DNA from: JBBBNV01 sp037137075 | GTDB lineage: Bacteria > Bacillota > Bacilli > Paenibacillales > NBRC-103111 | Assembly (NCBI RefSeq): GCF_037137075.1 | Contig: NZ_JBBBNV010000008.1 | Location: 108,505 to 172,504 of the forward strand | DNA: 64,000 nucleotides | Reading direction: 5' to 3' | Shown here: positions 42,842 to 51,556 of the stretch, in pieces | How the letters are laid out: every line of letters starts with the position of its first letter | Position numbering within the stretch: position 1 is the first letter of the stretch | The notes under the pieces: generated by a model | What the model saw: the letters and a program-made list of their open reading frames with translations, nothing else | Database searches by the model: none | What the model was told of the DNA's origin: nothing | Translations under genes and position numbers: made by a program

Positions 42842-45556
42842 TTACTTGCTGCTTACCATCATTTGGCGCAGAACGGTTTGCAGAATACCGCTGTTCCGGT
42901 AGTAATCGACATCAACCATGCTGTCCAGACGGGCAGTAACGTCGAAGGTGAAGCTGCTGCCGTCAACACGGGTTGCTTTAACCGTGATGGTTTGGCCAGG
43001 CTGCACATCATTGTTCAAGCCGGCAATGTCGAACGTTTCCGTACCGACGATGCCGAGGGATTTCCAGCTTTCGCCGTTTTTGAACTGGAGCGGCAGAACG
43101 CCCATACCGACCAGGTTGCTGCGGTGGATACGCTCGAAGCTCTCGGCGATAACGGCTTTAACACCCAGCAGGAATGTTCCTTTTGCCGCCCAGTCACGGG
43201 AGGAGCCGGTGCCGTACTCTTTGCCTGCGATAACGACCAGCGATTGGTTGTTCGCTTGGTACTGCATCGAAGCATCGTAGATGCTGACGACTTCACCGGT
43301 CGGCAGGTAAGTGGTTACGCCGCCCTCGGTGCCTGGTGCCACTTGGTTACGGATGCGGATGTTCGCGAACGTACCGCGCATCATCACTTCGTGGTTACCA
43401 CGACGGGAGCCGTAGGAGTTGAAGTCTTCTTTTTTCACGCCGTTCTCAATCAGGTATTTGCCCGCAGGGCTGTCTACCTTGATGTTACCTGCCGGAGAAA
43501 TATGGTCCGTAGTGACGGAATCACCGAGCAGGGCGAGTGTTTTGGCGCCGATAATTTCTTGGATGTCGCTAACTTCGGTGCCCAGATCCATGAAGAACGG
43601 AGGCTCCTGGATGTAGGTGGATTTTTTATCCCACTCGTACAGGTCGCCTTCTGGCACATCGATTTGGTTCCAACGCTCGTTTTGTGTGAAGACATGCTCG
43701 TATTTCTCTTTGAACATTTCTGCTGTCAGGGCGCTGGCCACCGCGTCTGCGATTTCTTTGTTGGTTGGCCAAATGTCCTTCAGATAGACCGGCTGGTTGT
43801 TTTGATCGTAGCCGATAGGATCGTTTTGCAGGTCGACATTCACGTTGCCTGCAAGCGCATAAGCGACAACCAGCGGCGGGGAAGCCAGGTAGTTGGCTTT
43901 GATTTGCGCGTGGACACGGCCTTCAAAGTTCCGGTTACCGGAAATGACAGCCGCCACAGTCAGGTCGTTATCAGCGATAGCCGCACCGACTTCTTCTGGC
44001 AGCGGACCGCTGTTCCCGATGCAGGTTGCGCAGCCGTAGCCCGCTACGTGGAAGCCAAGCTGCTCCAGGGATGTGAGCACGCCTGCTTTTTTCAGGTACT
44101 CGGTTACGACGAGGGAGCCTGGAGTCAAGCTGCTTTTGACGTATGCCGGTTTTTTCAGGCCGCGGGCAACTGCTTTTTGAGCCACCAGACCTGCAGCAAG
44201 CATGACGCTCGGGTTCGATGTATTGGTACAGGATGTAATTGCCGCCAGAACGACAGAGCCTGTAGAGAGCTTAGTTGTTTCGCCGTTGGGATGTTTTACA
44301 TCAGCAACTGTTGCGATTTTTTCCTCGCTCAGACCGTATCCGCCTTTTTCGATTGGCGTGCGGATAATCTCGTTGAAGGCCGATTTCATGTTGGTCAGCT
44401 CGACGCGGTCTTGCGGGCGTTTCGGACCGGCAAGGCTCGGTACGATGGTAGACAGGTCCAGCTCCAAAATGTCGGTGAAGACCGGATCCGGAGTCGCATC
44501 GGTACGGAACATGCCTTGTGCCTTGTAATACGCTTCAACCAGTGCCACTTGCTCTTCACTGCGGCCGGTGCTGCGCAGGTAGTTCAGGGTTTCGCTGTCA
44601 ACCGGGAAGAACCCGATGGTTGCGCCGTATTCCGGAGCCATGTTCGCTACGGTTGCACGGTCTGCCAGACTGATGTTGCTCAGGCCAGGACCGAAGAATT
44701 CGACGAACTTGCCGACAACGCCTTTTTTACGCAGAATTTGGGTAACGGTCAGCGCCAGGTCAGTTGCTGTTGCGCCTTCCGCCAGGCTGCCGGTCAATTT
44801 AAAGCCGATAACCTCCGGCGTTACGAAATACAGCGGCTGTCCGAGCATGCCGGCTTCCGCCTCGATACCGCCTACGCCCCAGCCAACGACGCCAAGACCG
44901 TTAATCATGGTGGTGTGGGAGTCAGTACCTACCAGGGAGTCCGGGTACACAACCGTTTCGCCGTCCACTTGCTTCGTAGCGGCCACAGATGCCAGGTACT
45001 CCAGGTTTACTTGGTGAACGATACCTGTTGATGGAGGAACTGCACGGAAATTGTCGAACGCGGTTTGCGCCCAGCGCAGGAAGCGGTAACGCTCTTCATT
45101 GCGCTCAAACTCCAGGCTAATATTCTCATCCAGCGCGGTAGGCGTGCCGAAGGAGTCAACCATGACGGAGTGGTCAATAACAAGGTCAACCGGTACAAGC
45201 GGGTTAATCCGTTTCGGATCGCCGCCGGTGCGTTTCATCGTGTCGCGCATTGCGGCAAGGTCTACGACAACCGGTACGCCGGTAAAGTCCTGCAGTACGA
45301 TACGAGCAGGAATGAAAGGAATCTCTTTGTTTTCGTCGCGGCCGGAAGCCCACGATGCGATTTGCTTGACATGCTCGTCAGTAATAGCGCGTCCGTCAAA
45401 TTGGCGGACAGCTGCTTCGAGCAGCACTTTAATGGAGAAAGGCAGGTTGCTGATTGGACCCAGTTTGCTTTCAACCGCAGCCAGATCGTAGTAAGCGTAA
45501 GTTTTACCGCCGACTGCGAGCGACTTTTTGGCGCCAAATTGGTCTTTGTTTGCCAT
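42842..45556 (-). CDS. acnA: Aconitate hydratase
   Basis: 904 residues, the standard length of AcnA/CitB-type bifunctional aconitase. [4Fe-4S] ligands lie in TSCTNTSNP and GCATCIGNSGPL; substrate loops such as DSHTTMINGLG and SRDWAAKGT are intact. It isomerises citrate to isocitrate in the TCA cycle; apo-forms of this family can bind RNA. GGAGGG precedes the start. It has its own strong promoter with a palindrome in the leader shared with iclR. Antisense open frames within it are shadows. Confidence 0.98.
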   Translation of the reverse strand: MANKDQFGAKKSLAVGGKTYAYYDLAAVESKLGPISNLPFSIKVLLEAAVRQFDGRAITDEHVKQIASWASGRDENKEIPFIPARIVLQDFTGVPVVVDLAAMRDTMKRTGGDPKRINPLVPVDLVIDHSVMVDSFGTPTALDENISLEFERNEERYRFLRWAQTAFDNFRAVPPSTGIVHQVNLEYLASVAATKQVDGETVVYPDSLVGTDSHTTMINGLGVVGWGVGGIEAEAGMLGQPLYFVTPEVIGFKLTGSLAEGATATDLALTVTQILRKKGVVGKFVEFFGPGLSNISLADRATVANMAPEYGATIGFFPVDSETLNYLRSTGRSEEQVALVEAYYKAQGMFRTDATPDPVFTDILELDLSTIVPSLAGPKRPQDRVELTNMKSAFNEIIRTPIEKGGYGLSEEKIATVADVKHPNGETTKLSTGSVVLAAITSCTNTSNPSVMLAAGLVAQKAVARGLKKPAYVKSSLTPGSLVVTEYLKKAGVLTSLEQLGFHVAGYGCATCIGNSGPLPEEVGAAIADNDLTVAAVISGNRNFEGRVHAQIKANYLASPPLVVAYALAGNVNVDLQNDPIGYDQNNQPVYLKDIWPTNKEIADAVASALTAEMFKEKYEHVFTQNERWNQIDVPEGDLYEWDKKSTYIQEPPFFMDLGTEVSDIQEIIGAKTLALLGDSVTTDHISPAGNIKVDSPAGKYLIENGVKKEDFNSYGSRRGNHEVMMRGTFANIRIRNQVAPGTEGGVTTYLPTGEVVSIYDASMQYQANNQSLVVIAGKEYGTGSSRDWAAKGTFLLGVKAVIAESFERIHRSNLVGMGVLPLQFKNGESWKSLGIVGTETFDIAGLNNDVQPGQTITVKATRVDGSSFTFDVTARLDSMVDVDYYRNSGILQTVLRQMMVSSK

Positions 45557-45572
45557 CGGATGATGTCCCTCC

Positions 45573-45589
45573 GTTTCATGTAGTGAAAC
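45573..45589. promoter_or_regulatory. 17-bp palindrome in the aconitase leader
   Basis: GTTTCA-TGTAG-TGAAAC, one base different from the palindrome at the iclR promoter. It lies 27 bases after the -10 and ends just upstream of the ribosome site, so a bound protein would block transcription or initiation. Confidence 0.65.
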
Positions 45590-45616
45590 ACAATTTCAAA
45601 AATTGCTCACAGTTTA

Positions 45617-45645
45617 AGTATAAGCGTGCGGCCCTTTGCTGTAAA
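45617..45645 (-). promoter_or_regulatory. Sigma-A promoter of the aconitase gene
   Basis: TTTACA (45645-45640), 17-base spacer, TATACT (45622-45617). Near-consensus; leader of about 55 bases. Confidence 0.75.
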
Positions 45646-45749
45646 GCATTTTTCCTTGGTTGTCCGCACATGTTTCCCCCGGTCTTTTCATATGTTGAAC
45701 TAATGAACTGCTGCTTACACCGGATTCCATGGAAAGGAGAACTGCCGTC

Positions 45750-46775
45750 ATGGCCAATTGGAAATCGGCGCTTTACGAATATGTCCACGTCCGCAATCAG
45801 ACCGACATTCATTACTCGCCCGAGCCGCTCCTTTCACTGGTCAAAGATACATCGGTGCTTCGGGAACGCGAGAGCTACTTGCGGAGGCTGTCCGATTGCC
45901 ATAACGAGCGGGGCCTTGTTCCCCGCAAAAACGAAACCCGCCTGCGCCTGCACAGCGTCGATGAACAGCCGGATCAGGTCATCGCGGAGCTGGACTTGCG
46001 CAAGACGTACCATTATGAGCTTGGAGGCATTCTTCATGAGGAGGAGCGTATCGAGCAGGAGCGTGTCTCGCTGCGCTTTGACGGTGCCCGCTGGCTGATT
46101 TGGACCGTGAAGGTGCATGTCCCGGAAAAAAGCGAGCTGCCGGACGCCGCTCTGATTCCCCAGCCGCACGCCAGCATGAGTGTAGCCGAGCCGCAGCGAA
46201 CGCAATCGCTTCCTTTTATTAACCGCCGGCTTGTTCATTCTCCGGTCACCGCCAAATCCAAAAAAGCCTACTATGACCGCGATGCCGCGTGCCGGTATGC
46301 GGACGCCTATTGGAATCACGCCAATCCCGCTTATCAGGAATTTCCGTCGGACTGCACCAATTACGTATCCCAGTGCCTCTACGCCGGAGGGGCGCCAATG
46401 AACAATACGGGCCGCAGGGAAACCGGCTGGTGGTATGAGGGCAAGAGCGGCAGCAAGGAGCTGTGGAGCTACAGCTGGAGCGTCTCCCACAGTTTACAAT
46501 CGTTTCTGAAACGCAGTACAATAGGACTGCGGGCCGACGAGGTGAGTTCACCGCTGGAGCTGTCTCCCGGCGACGTCATTTGTTATGACTGGAACGGCGA
46601 CGGCGGATTCGAGCACAGTGTGATCGTGACGGATCTGGATGCCGACGGATTTCCGCTCGTGAACGCCCGGACGGTCAGCAGCAGACGGCGCTTCTGGGAT
46701 TATCGGGATTCCTACGCATGGACTCCGAAGACTGTGTACCGGTTTTTGCGAATCTCGGATGTATTGCAGCAATGA
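45750..46775 (+). CDS. Amidase-domain protein (PF12671-type, YhbB-like)
   Basis: 341 residues from the ATG behind AAGGAG. The N-terminal part (1-170) carries no clear domain; the C-terminal half has the NlpC/P60-like amidase_6 pattern: CTNYVSQCLYAGGAPM with the nucleophile Cys, GDVICYDWNGDGGFEHSVIVTD with the His, typical of sporulation-linked putative amidases in Bacillus and Paenibacillus. No signal peptide is visible, so it may act in the forespore or mother cell. Exact substrate unknown. Divergent from the aconitase gene. Confidence 0.86.
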   Translation: MANWKSALYEYVHVRNQTDIHYSPEPLLSLVKDTSVLRERESYLRRLSDCHNERGLVPRKNETRLRLHSVDEQPDQVIAELDLRKTYHYELGGILHEEERIEQERVSLRFDGARWLIWTVKVHVPEKSELPDAALIPQPHASMSVAEPQRTQSLPFINRRLVHSPVTAKSKKAYYDRDAACRYADAYWNHANPAYQEFPSDCTNYVSQCLYAGGAPMNNTGRRETGWWYEGKSGSKELWSYSWSVSHSLQSFLKRSTIGLRADEVSSPLELSPGDVICYDWNGDGGFEHSVIVTDLDADGFPLVNARTVSSRRRFWDYRDSYAWTPKTVYRFLRISDVLQQ

Positions 46776-46876
46776 AGATTACTCAGGTTCATACGCAATG
46801 AGGACATTTGGAAAGGCCCACTACCTAGCATGGGATTTCCTGAGCTTCACTATTCAAATGAGCGGCGGAGGTAGCT

Positions 46877-48088
46877 ATGAGCAGAAAAATACGTGTCGGC
46901 CTGGTGTACGGAGGGAAGTCGGGGGAGCATGACGTCTCTTTGTCGACCGCGCTGGCTGTTATCGGAGCATTTGATCATGCCAAATACGACATTCATCCTT
47001 TTTATATCGATAAACAAGGCGCCTGGTTCTCGGGGCCTCCATTGACGGGACCCGTGGAGCGCAAGGAAGAGCTGCAATTCGGCAGCGGACAGGACGCGGA
47101 GCCGGCCGTGCTGGCGCTGGCGCCGATTTTCGGCAGCGGACGCAGCGGGGGCTTGCCTGCGGCTGCAGATGCCGCAAGCGGAGCAGCCGCAGACGGGGAA
47201 AAGGCGGTGCTTCATTCCACCGGATCGGCCTCGCTTGCCCGGACAGAAGGAGCCGCTTACGGCGTCGGCGGTCTGGATGTGGTGTTCCCGCTGCTGCATG
47301 GGACGAACGGAGAGGACGGTACCATCCAGGGGCTGCTGGAGATGGCCAACGTTCCTTACGTTGGCGCCGGGGTACTGGCTTCTGCGGTCGGGATGGACAA
47401 GGTCGCGATGAAGAAGCTGTTCGCCCAGGAAGGGCTGCCGCAGTGCCATTACCAGCATTTTACAAACAAGCAGTGGGCGAAGGACCGCGCATACTTCTTA
47501 ATGGAAATCGAAATTTCACTCGGATATCCATGTTTTGTGAAGCCGGCCAATCTGGGCTCCAGTGTCGGAGTAGGGAAAGCGCGTAATCAGGAAGAGCTGA
47601 TTGCGGCTGTAGAAGAAGCGTTCCGTTTTGACCGCAAAGTCATTGTGGAGGAATTCATTCATGCCCGTGAGGTGGAAGTGAGCGTGCTTGGCAATGATGA
47701 GCCGATTGCTTCTGTGCCGGGAGAAATCGTATCATCGAATGAATTCTACGACTACAAGGCCAAATATATTGACGGCAAGTCGGCGATGGTTATTCCTGCA
47801 GAGCTTTCGGAGGAAACGGCGGATCGGCTTCGAGAGCTGGCGGTACAGGCATTTCTTGCGATCGACGGCAGCGGCCTGTCTCGGGTGGATTTTTTCATTT
47901 CCCGCGATAACGGCCAAATTTACTTGAATGAAATCAACACTATGCCGGGCTTCACCCCGTTCAGCATGTACCCGCTGTTGTGGAAGGAAACGGGCAAGCC
48001 GTATCAGGAGCTGCTGGATGATTTGATTCGGTTGGCGCTGGAGCGCCATGCCGAGAAGCAGAAGCTGAATTTTACGTTTGATGCGTAG
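46877..48088 (+). CDS. ddl: D-alanine--D-alanine ligase
   Basis: 403 residues, some 45 longer than typical Ddl. ATP-grasp motifs: SGEHDVSLSTA at the N-terminus, VFPLLHGTNGEDGTIQG, the substrate loop KPANLGSSVGVGKA, and ILNEINTMPGFTPFSMYP-like metal site (EINTMPGFT). Makes the D-Ala-D-Ala dipeptide of peptidoglycan; the Tyr/Lys selectivity of vancomycin resistance ligases is not evident. The extra length is an Ala/Gly/Ser-rich insert at about residues 77-125 between the first two domains. GGAGG precedes the start. Confidence 0.96.
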   Translation: MSRKIRVGLVYGGKSGEHDVSLSTALAVIGAFDHAKYDIHPFYIDKQGAWFSGPPLTGPVERKEELQFGSGQDAEPAVLALAPIFGSGRSGGLPAAADAASGAAADGEKAVLHSTGSASLARTEGAAYGVGGLDVVFPLLHGTNGEDGTIQGLLEMANVPYVGAGVLASAVGMDKVAMKKLFAQEGLPQCHYQHFTNKQWAKDRAYFLMEIEISLGYPCFVKPANLGSSVGVGKARNQEELIAAVEEAFRFDRKVIVEEFIHAREVEVSVLGNDEPIASVPGEIVSSNEFYDYKAKYIDGKSAMVIPAELSEETADRLRELAVQAFLAIDGSGLSRVDFFISRDNGQIYLNEINTMPGFTPFSMYPLLWKETGKPYQELLDDLIRLALERHAEKQKLNFTFDA

Positions 48089-48183
48089 CCGGAAGACGTA
48101 GCATGGGCTGCCCGGATTTGGTATGATGAAGGAAGCGACACCGGTGCAGGCTGCCGGACATTCGGACAGGAGGGGCATAAGAG

Positions 48184-48504
48184 ATGGGCTTTCAAACGGA
48201 GTTTAATTCGGTATGCAAATTCAAATCCGAGCAGGAATTGTACGAGTTGTTCGAGTATGGCCGCGGGGCGATGCTGAAATCAGGGTTCCGCGTGTATCCG
48301 ACCGGACAGAAGGTCATTGCCTATTCCCCGGCCAATCAAGCCGTTGCCATTGTCAAAATTACGGCGTCCATCGCGGAGATTAATTTCCACGGTCAAGAGG
48401 TGACCAAGGTGGAGATTGAGCTGGTCCGCAAGCTGACCGAGCAGGAGTCCGCGGTTCAGACCGCTCTGGCCCATGAGATGTTTTTTGGCGAGCAGGAAGC
48501 TTAA
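48184..48504 (+). CDS. Conserved small protein, function unknown
   Basis: 106 residues, acidic overall, without membrane segments. It opens with GFQTEFNSVCKFKSEQELYELF and has a beta-rich middle (VYPTGQKVIAYSPANQAVAIVKI). ACAGGAGGGG supports the start 96 bases downstream of ddl, so the two genes may be cotranscribed. I do not recognise a family with confidence. Confidence 0.75.
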   Translation: MGFQTEFNSVCKFKSEQELYELFEYGRGAMLKSGFRVYPTGQKVIAYSPANQAVAIVKITASIAEINFHGQEVTKVEIELVRKLTEQESAVQTALAHEMFFGEQEA

Positions 48505-48534
48505 GCTGAAGTACATCGCGGCGTTACGCACAAT

Positions 48535-48592
48535 AGCCCCGGAGTCTCCGGTTGAAGCCTCATTCTGAGGTCAACCGGGAAATTCCGGGGCT
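48535..48592. terminator. Bidirectional terminator before fabV
   Basis: A nested hairpin: outer stem AGCCCCGGA / TCCGGGGCT, middle CCGGTTGA / TCAACCGG and inner GCCTCA / TGAGG. It lies between two convergent genes. Confidence 0.85.
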
Positions 48593-48606
48593 TTGCTGTA
48601 TTGCAA

Positions 48607-49797
48607 TTAGCGCAGATTCGGGATGCTGACTTCCGGATTCGTATCCGCTTCGTAATCGATGCCTTCGGATTCAAAGCCGAACAATTGGAAAAACTCGCGG
48701 CGATAGCTGGCGATGTCCGAAATCTCCGCCAGGTTCTCCGTCGACACGATAGACCACAGCTTCGATACCTCTTCCTGTACATCTTCGCGCATCTCCCAGT
48801 CGTCGATGCGGATCAGCCCGCTCTCATCGGTCGAAGTGCCCTGCGGAGCGTACAGGCGCTCGCTGAACAAACGGTACATTTGCTCGATGCAGCCTTCATG
48901 GATGTTCTTTTCCTTCATTACCTTGTAGAGCAGGGAGATGTACAGCGGAACAACCGGAATCGCGGCGCTGGCTTGGGTGACGAGCGCTTTGTTGACGGAC
49001 ACATATGCGCGTCCGCCTGTAGCGCCGAGCTGGTTGTTCAGGCTTTTGCCCGTTTTCTCCAAATCGAGCTTGGCTCGTCCGATCGTGCCTTCCCGGTACA
49101 CGGCGTGCGTTACTTCCGGTCCAATATAGTTGTAAGCGACAGTAACCGCTTGCGGTGCGAGCAAGCCGGCTTCCTGCAGCGCGTCGATCCACATCTGCCA
49201 GTCCTCTCCGCCCATAACCGCCACGGTTTGGCTGATTTCATCTTCCGTTGCCGGCTCGATGGTGACGGAGGTCACTTCGCCATTGTGGAAATTGACGGTT
49301 TTGTTGGAGAAGGTTTCTCCAATCGGCTTCAGTACCGAGGTGAAGGTCTCTCCTGTTTTCGGATGGGTACGGCGCGGCGAAGCGACGCTGTATACGACCA
49401 AGTCCACCTGTCCCAGCTCGGTGCGGATCAAATCGAGGGTTTTGGCCTTAATCTCATCGGAGAAGGCGTCACCCACAATGCTGAACGATTTCAGCCCGGC
49501 GTCTTGGGCAGCTTGCTCAAAAGCGGCGGAATTGTACCAGCCTGCGGTCGCCGTGCGTCCGCCCTCTGAGGGACGATCGAAGTAGACCCCGATGGTATTT
49601 GCGCCTGCGCCGAATGCCGAGACGATACGGGAAGCCAGTCCATAGCCGGTCGAGGCGCCGATGACCAGGGCGTTTTTGATGCCGGCAACCGGCTGCTGCG
49701 CCTTTACGTACTCGATTTGGCGCTGGACTTGAGCGGCGCAGCCTTCCGGGTGAGCCGTCGTACAAATAAATCCGCGTGTTTTCGGTTGGATTATCAT
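48607..49797 (-). CDS. fabV: Enoyl-[acyl-carrier-protein] reductase, FabV type
   Basis: 396 residues, right for FabV/trans-2-enoyl-CoA reductases. Rossmann opening VIGASTGYGLASRI, catalytic Tyr-x8-Lys motif in YREGTIGRAK, and the long C-terminal helix (EGCIEQMYRLFSERL). It reduces enoyl-ACP or enoyl-CoA with NADH. FabV enzymes are insensitive to triclosan in several species. The chosen ATG has GAGAGGAA upstream; the 39-residue extension in frame has no support. In clostridia the relative is a crotonyl-CoA reductase, so a role in acyl-CoA metabolism is an alternative. Confidence 0.92.
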   Translation of the reverse strand: MIIQPKTRGFICTTAHPEGCAAQVQRQIEYVKAQQPVAGIKNALVIGASTGYGLASRIVSAFGAGANTIGVYFDRPSEGGRTATAGWYNSAAFEQAAQDAGLKSFSIVGDAFSDEIKAKTLDLIRTELGQVDLVVYSVASPRRTHPKTGETFTSVLKPIGETFSNKTVNFHNGEVTSVTIEPATEDEISQTVAVMGGEDWQMWIDALQEAGLLAPQAVTVAYNYIGPEVTHAVYREGTIGRAKLDLEKTGKSLNNQLGATGGRAYVSVNKALVTQASAAIPVVPLYISLLYKVMKEKNIHEGCIEQMYRLFSERLYAPQGTSTDESGLIRIDDWEMREDVQEEVSKLWSIVSTENLAEISDIASYRREFFQLFGFESEGIDYEADTNPEVSIPNLR

Positions 49798-50093
49798 TTT
49801 GAATATGTTCCTCTCTTCATCCATAGTCGGACCGTGGGAGCCCACAGCCGCTCTACAAACTTTCTCTCCTATTCTACCGAAAGTTGGGCCGGAAAGGAAA
49901 CCCCTTTTCCCCAAAGTCGGCTGCTCTCGCTACAGCACCGTCTGTGATCCGTTCTCTCTGATTATTATTGGCTGTCTTTGGAGCATTTCACTGCGCCAGA
50001 AGCAGCCGCCTCCGGCCGGATGGGCAAGCTGGATTTCGGAGAAGCTAAAGGACAATGCAAACCGGCCTGAGATGGGCCAGAGGAGGCTGCGTC

Positions 50094-51068
50094 ATGCAAG
50101 TCCGTTTCGGCTATGTCGCCATGTCTGTTATTGTCCAGAATGCATCCCCGTCCAAAACGATGACGGCCACCAATTTCAGCAAGCTGCAGGACCGGGAGGC
50201 GGCGATCCGCAAGCTGGAACGTATTGCTGAAGAGAACATTCACAATACGCTGCGCCTGCTTCGGCATAACCGCGCCCACGGCATTGAGGTGTTCCGCTTC
50301 TCGTCCAGGCTGATTCCGCTTATCGGGCACGAGCTTCTGGCCGGATGGGACCCGTACCCGGTATTGGCGGGGCCTTTTGCGGAGCTGGGGGCTTACGTCC
50401 GGGAGCATGGCATGCGGGTCAGCTTTCATCCGGATCATTTCACTGTGCTGAGCACCCCGCGGAAGGAAGTGCTGGACAGCTCTATCGCAGATTTAAATCG
50501 CCATGTGCGGATGCTGGAGGCAATGGGACTGGATACCCGGGCCAAAAGCAATATTCACATCGGCGGCACGTACGGGAATAAGCCGAGCGCGCGCGAAAGG
50601 TTCGTGCGCCATTTCGGCCTGCTGGGCGATGAGGTCCGGCAGCGCCTGACGCTGGAGAATGACGACAAGACGTTCAATGCCGCCGAGACACTGTCGGTAT
50701 GCGAAGAGGTAGGGGTGCCCATGGTGCTGGATGTGCATCACCATGCCGTCAACAACGACGGGGAAAGCGCGGAGTCCCTATGGCCCCGGATTGCCGCCAC
50801 ATGGGACGGCCCGAACGGCAGCGGATTAGCGCCCAAAATCCACGTTTCCAGCCCCAAAAGCGAAGCTGACCCGCGGGGTCATGCCGATTATGTCGAAGCT
50901 GGGCCGCTGCATCATTTCTTGCAGAGCATCGCGGCTTCCACCCCGCGGCTGGATGTCATGATTGAGGCGAAGCGCAAGGATGACGCATTGATGAAGCTGG
51001 TCGAGGAGTTATCCGGCTTGGACGGCGTAAAGCGCTCTGGCGAGGCTGCCGTTGAATTAGGCGGCTGA
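50094..51068 (+). CDS. uvsE: UV DNA damage endonuclease
   Basis: 324 residues. TIM-barrel UvdE family: FRFSSRLIPL, RVSFHPDHFTVL with metal-binding His, NIHIGGTYGNKPSARERFV and MVLDVHHHAVN, whose His/Glu/Asp ligands bind metals. It nicks DNA 5' to UV photoproducts and other lesions, as in Bacillus spores and Deinococcus. AGGAGG precedes the ATG; a 13-residue extension has no site. Confidence 0.96.
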   Translation: MQVRFGYVAMSVIVQNASPSKTMTATNFSKLQDREAAIRKLERIAEENIHNTLRLLRHNRAHGIEVFRFSSRLIPLIGHELLAGWDPYPVLAGPFAELGAYVREHGMRVSFHPDHFTVLSTPRKEVLDSSIADLNRHVRMLEAMGLDTRAKSNIHIGGTYGNKPSARERFVRHFGLLGDEVRQRLTLENDDKTFNAAETLSVCEEVGVPMVLDVHHHAVNNDGESAESLWPRIAATWDGPNGSGLAPKIHVSSPKSEADPRGHADYVEAGPLHHFLQSIAASTPRLDVMIEAKRKDDALMKLVEELSGLDGVKRSGEAAVELGG

Positions 51069-51556
51069 TCGCCCGCTGTCATGCAGCGAAACACCGCGCG
51101 CCGGGAGCAGCGCGCGATGCGGGATGATCCGCCGTCTGTCCTAATGCTTCCGGAAGAAAGCTGGCGCGGTGAGCTGTCCGCCCGGCTTGTTTCTGCTGTT
51201 ATTGAATTGAAATTCAGGAGGGGACTTACGGCGACTGTCCTCAATTCATCATGTTACTGCGGCAGACGACAATTTTCAGTCGTTTTTTGTCGTTCTTTTG
51301 CAAAGGAAGTGTTTACCAATCTGATAGGTCTATGGTATGATATTTTATATACTCCTTTAGGTTTTATTCCCTACTTCATTCTTCTTCGACAACTTCGGCC
51401 AAAATTCATTTCTGTATCATCACTCTCTTTTGTCGAATTTTTTATAATCAATGACAAGCTGTTTTTTGCCATGCATCTATATATCAATAAATATGTAATA
51501 AATATGAATTAGTAACTTATATTATGAATTAGATACGCATGTGTGGAGGTAGAGAA
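51069..51556. other. Spacer with Spo0A-like boxes before a membrane-protein gene
   Basis: No gene seen in 488 bases. GC content drops sharply after about 51270. It contains TTTGTCGAA at 51429-51437 and an inverted relative at 51385-51393, described separately. Confidence 0.5.
51385..51448 (+). promoter_or_regulatory. Candidate Spo0A boxes and -10 element
   Basis: TTTGTCGAA (51429-51437) is a perfect 0A box on the plus strand and GTTGTCGAA (minus strand, 51393-51385) is 8 of 9. TATAAT follows at 51443-51448. The first box sits in the spacer of that promoter, compatible with repression by Spo0A~P; no clear -35 seen. Confidence 0.4.

Noticed and set aside
42863..45031. 722-codon open frame antisense to acnA
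   Set aside because: Codon periodicity belongs to aconitase on the other strand. No ribosome site, and the protein has no recognisable fold; high GC creates such shadows.
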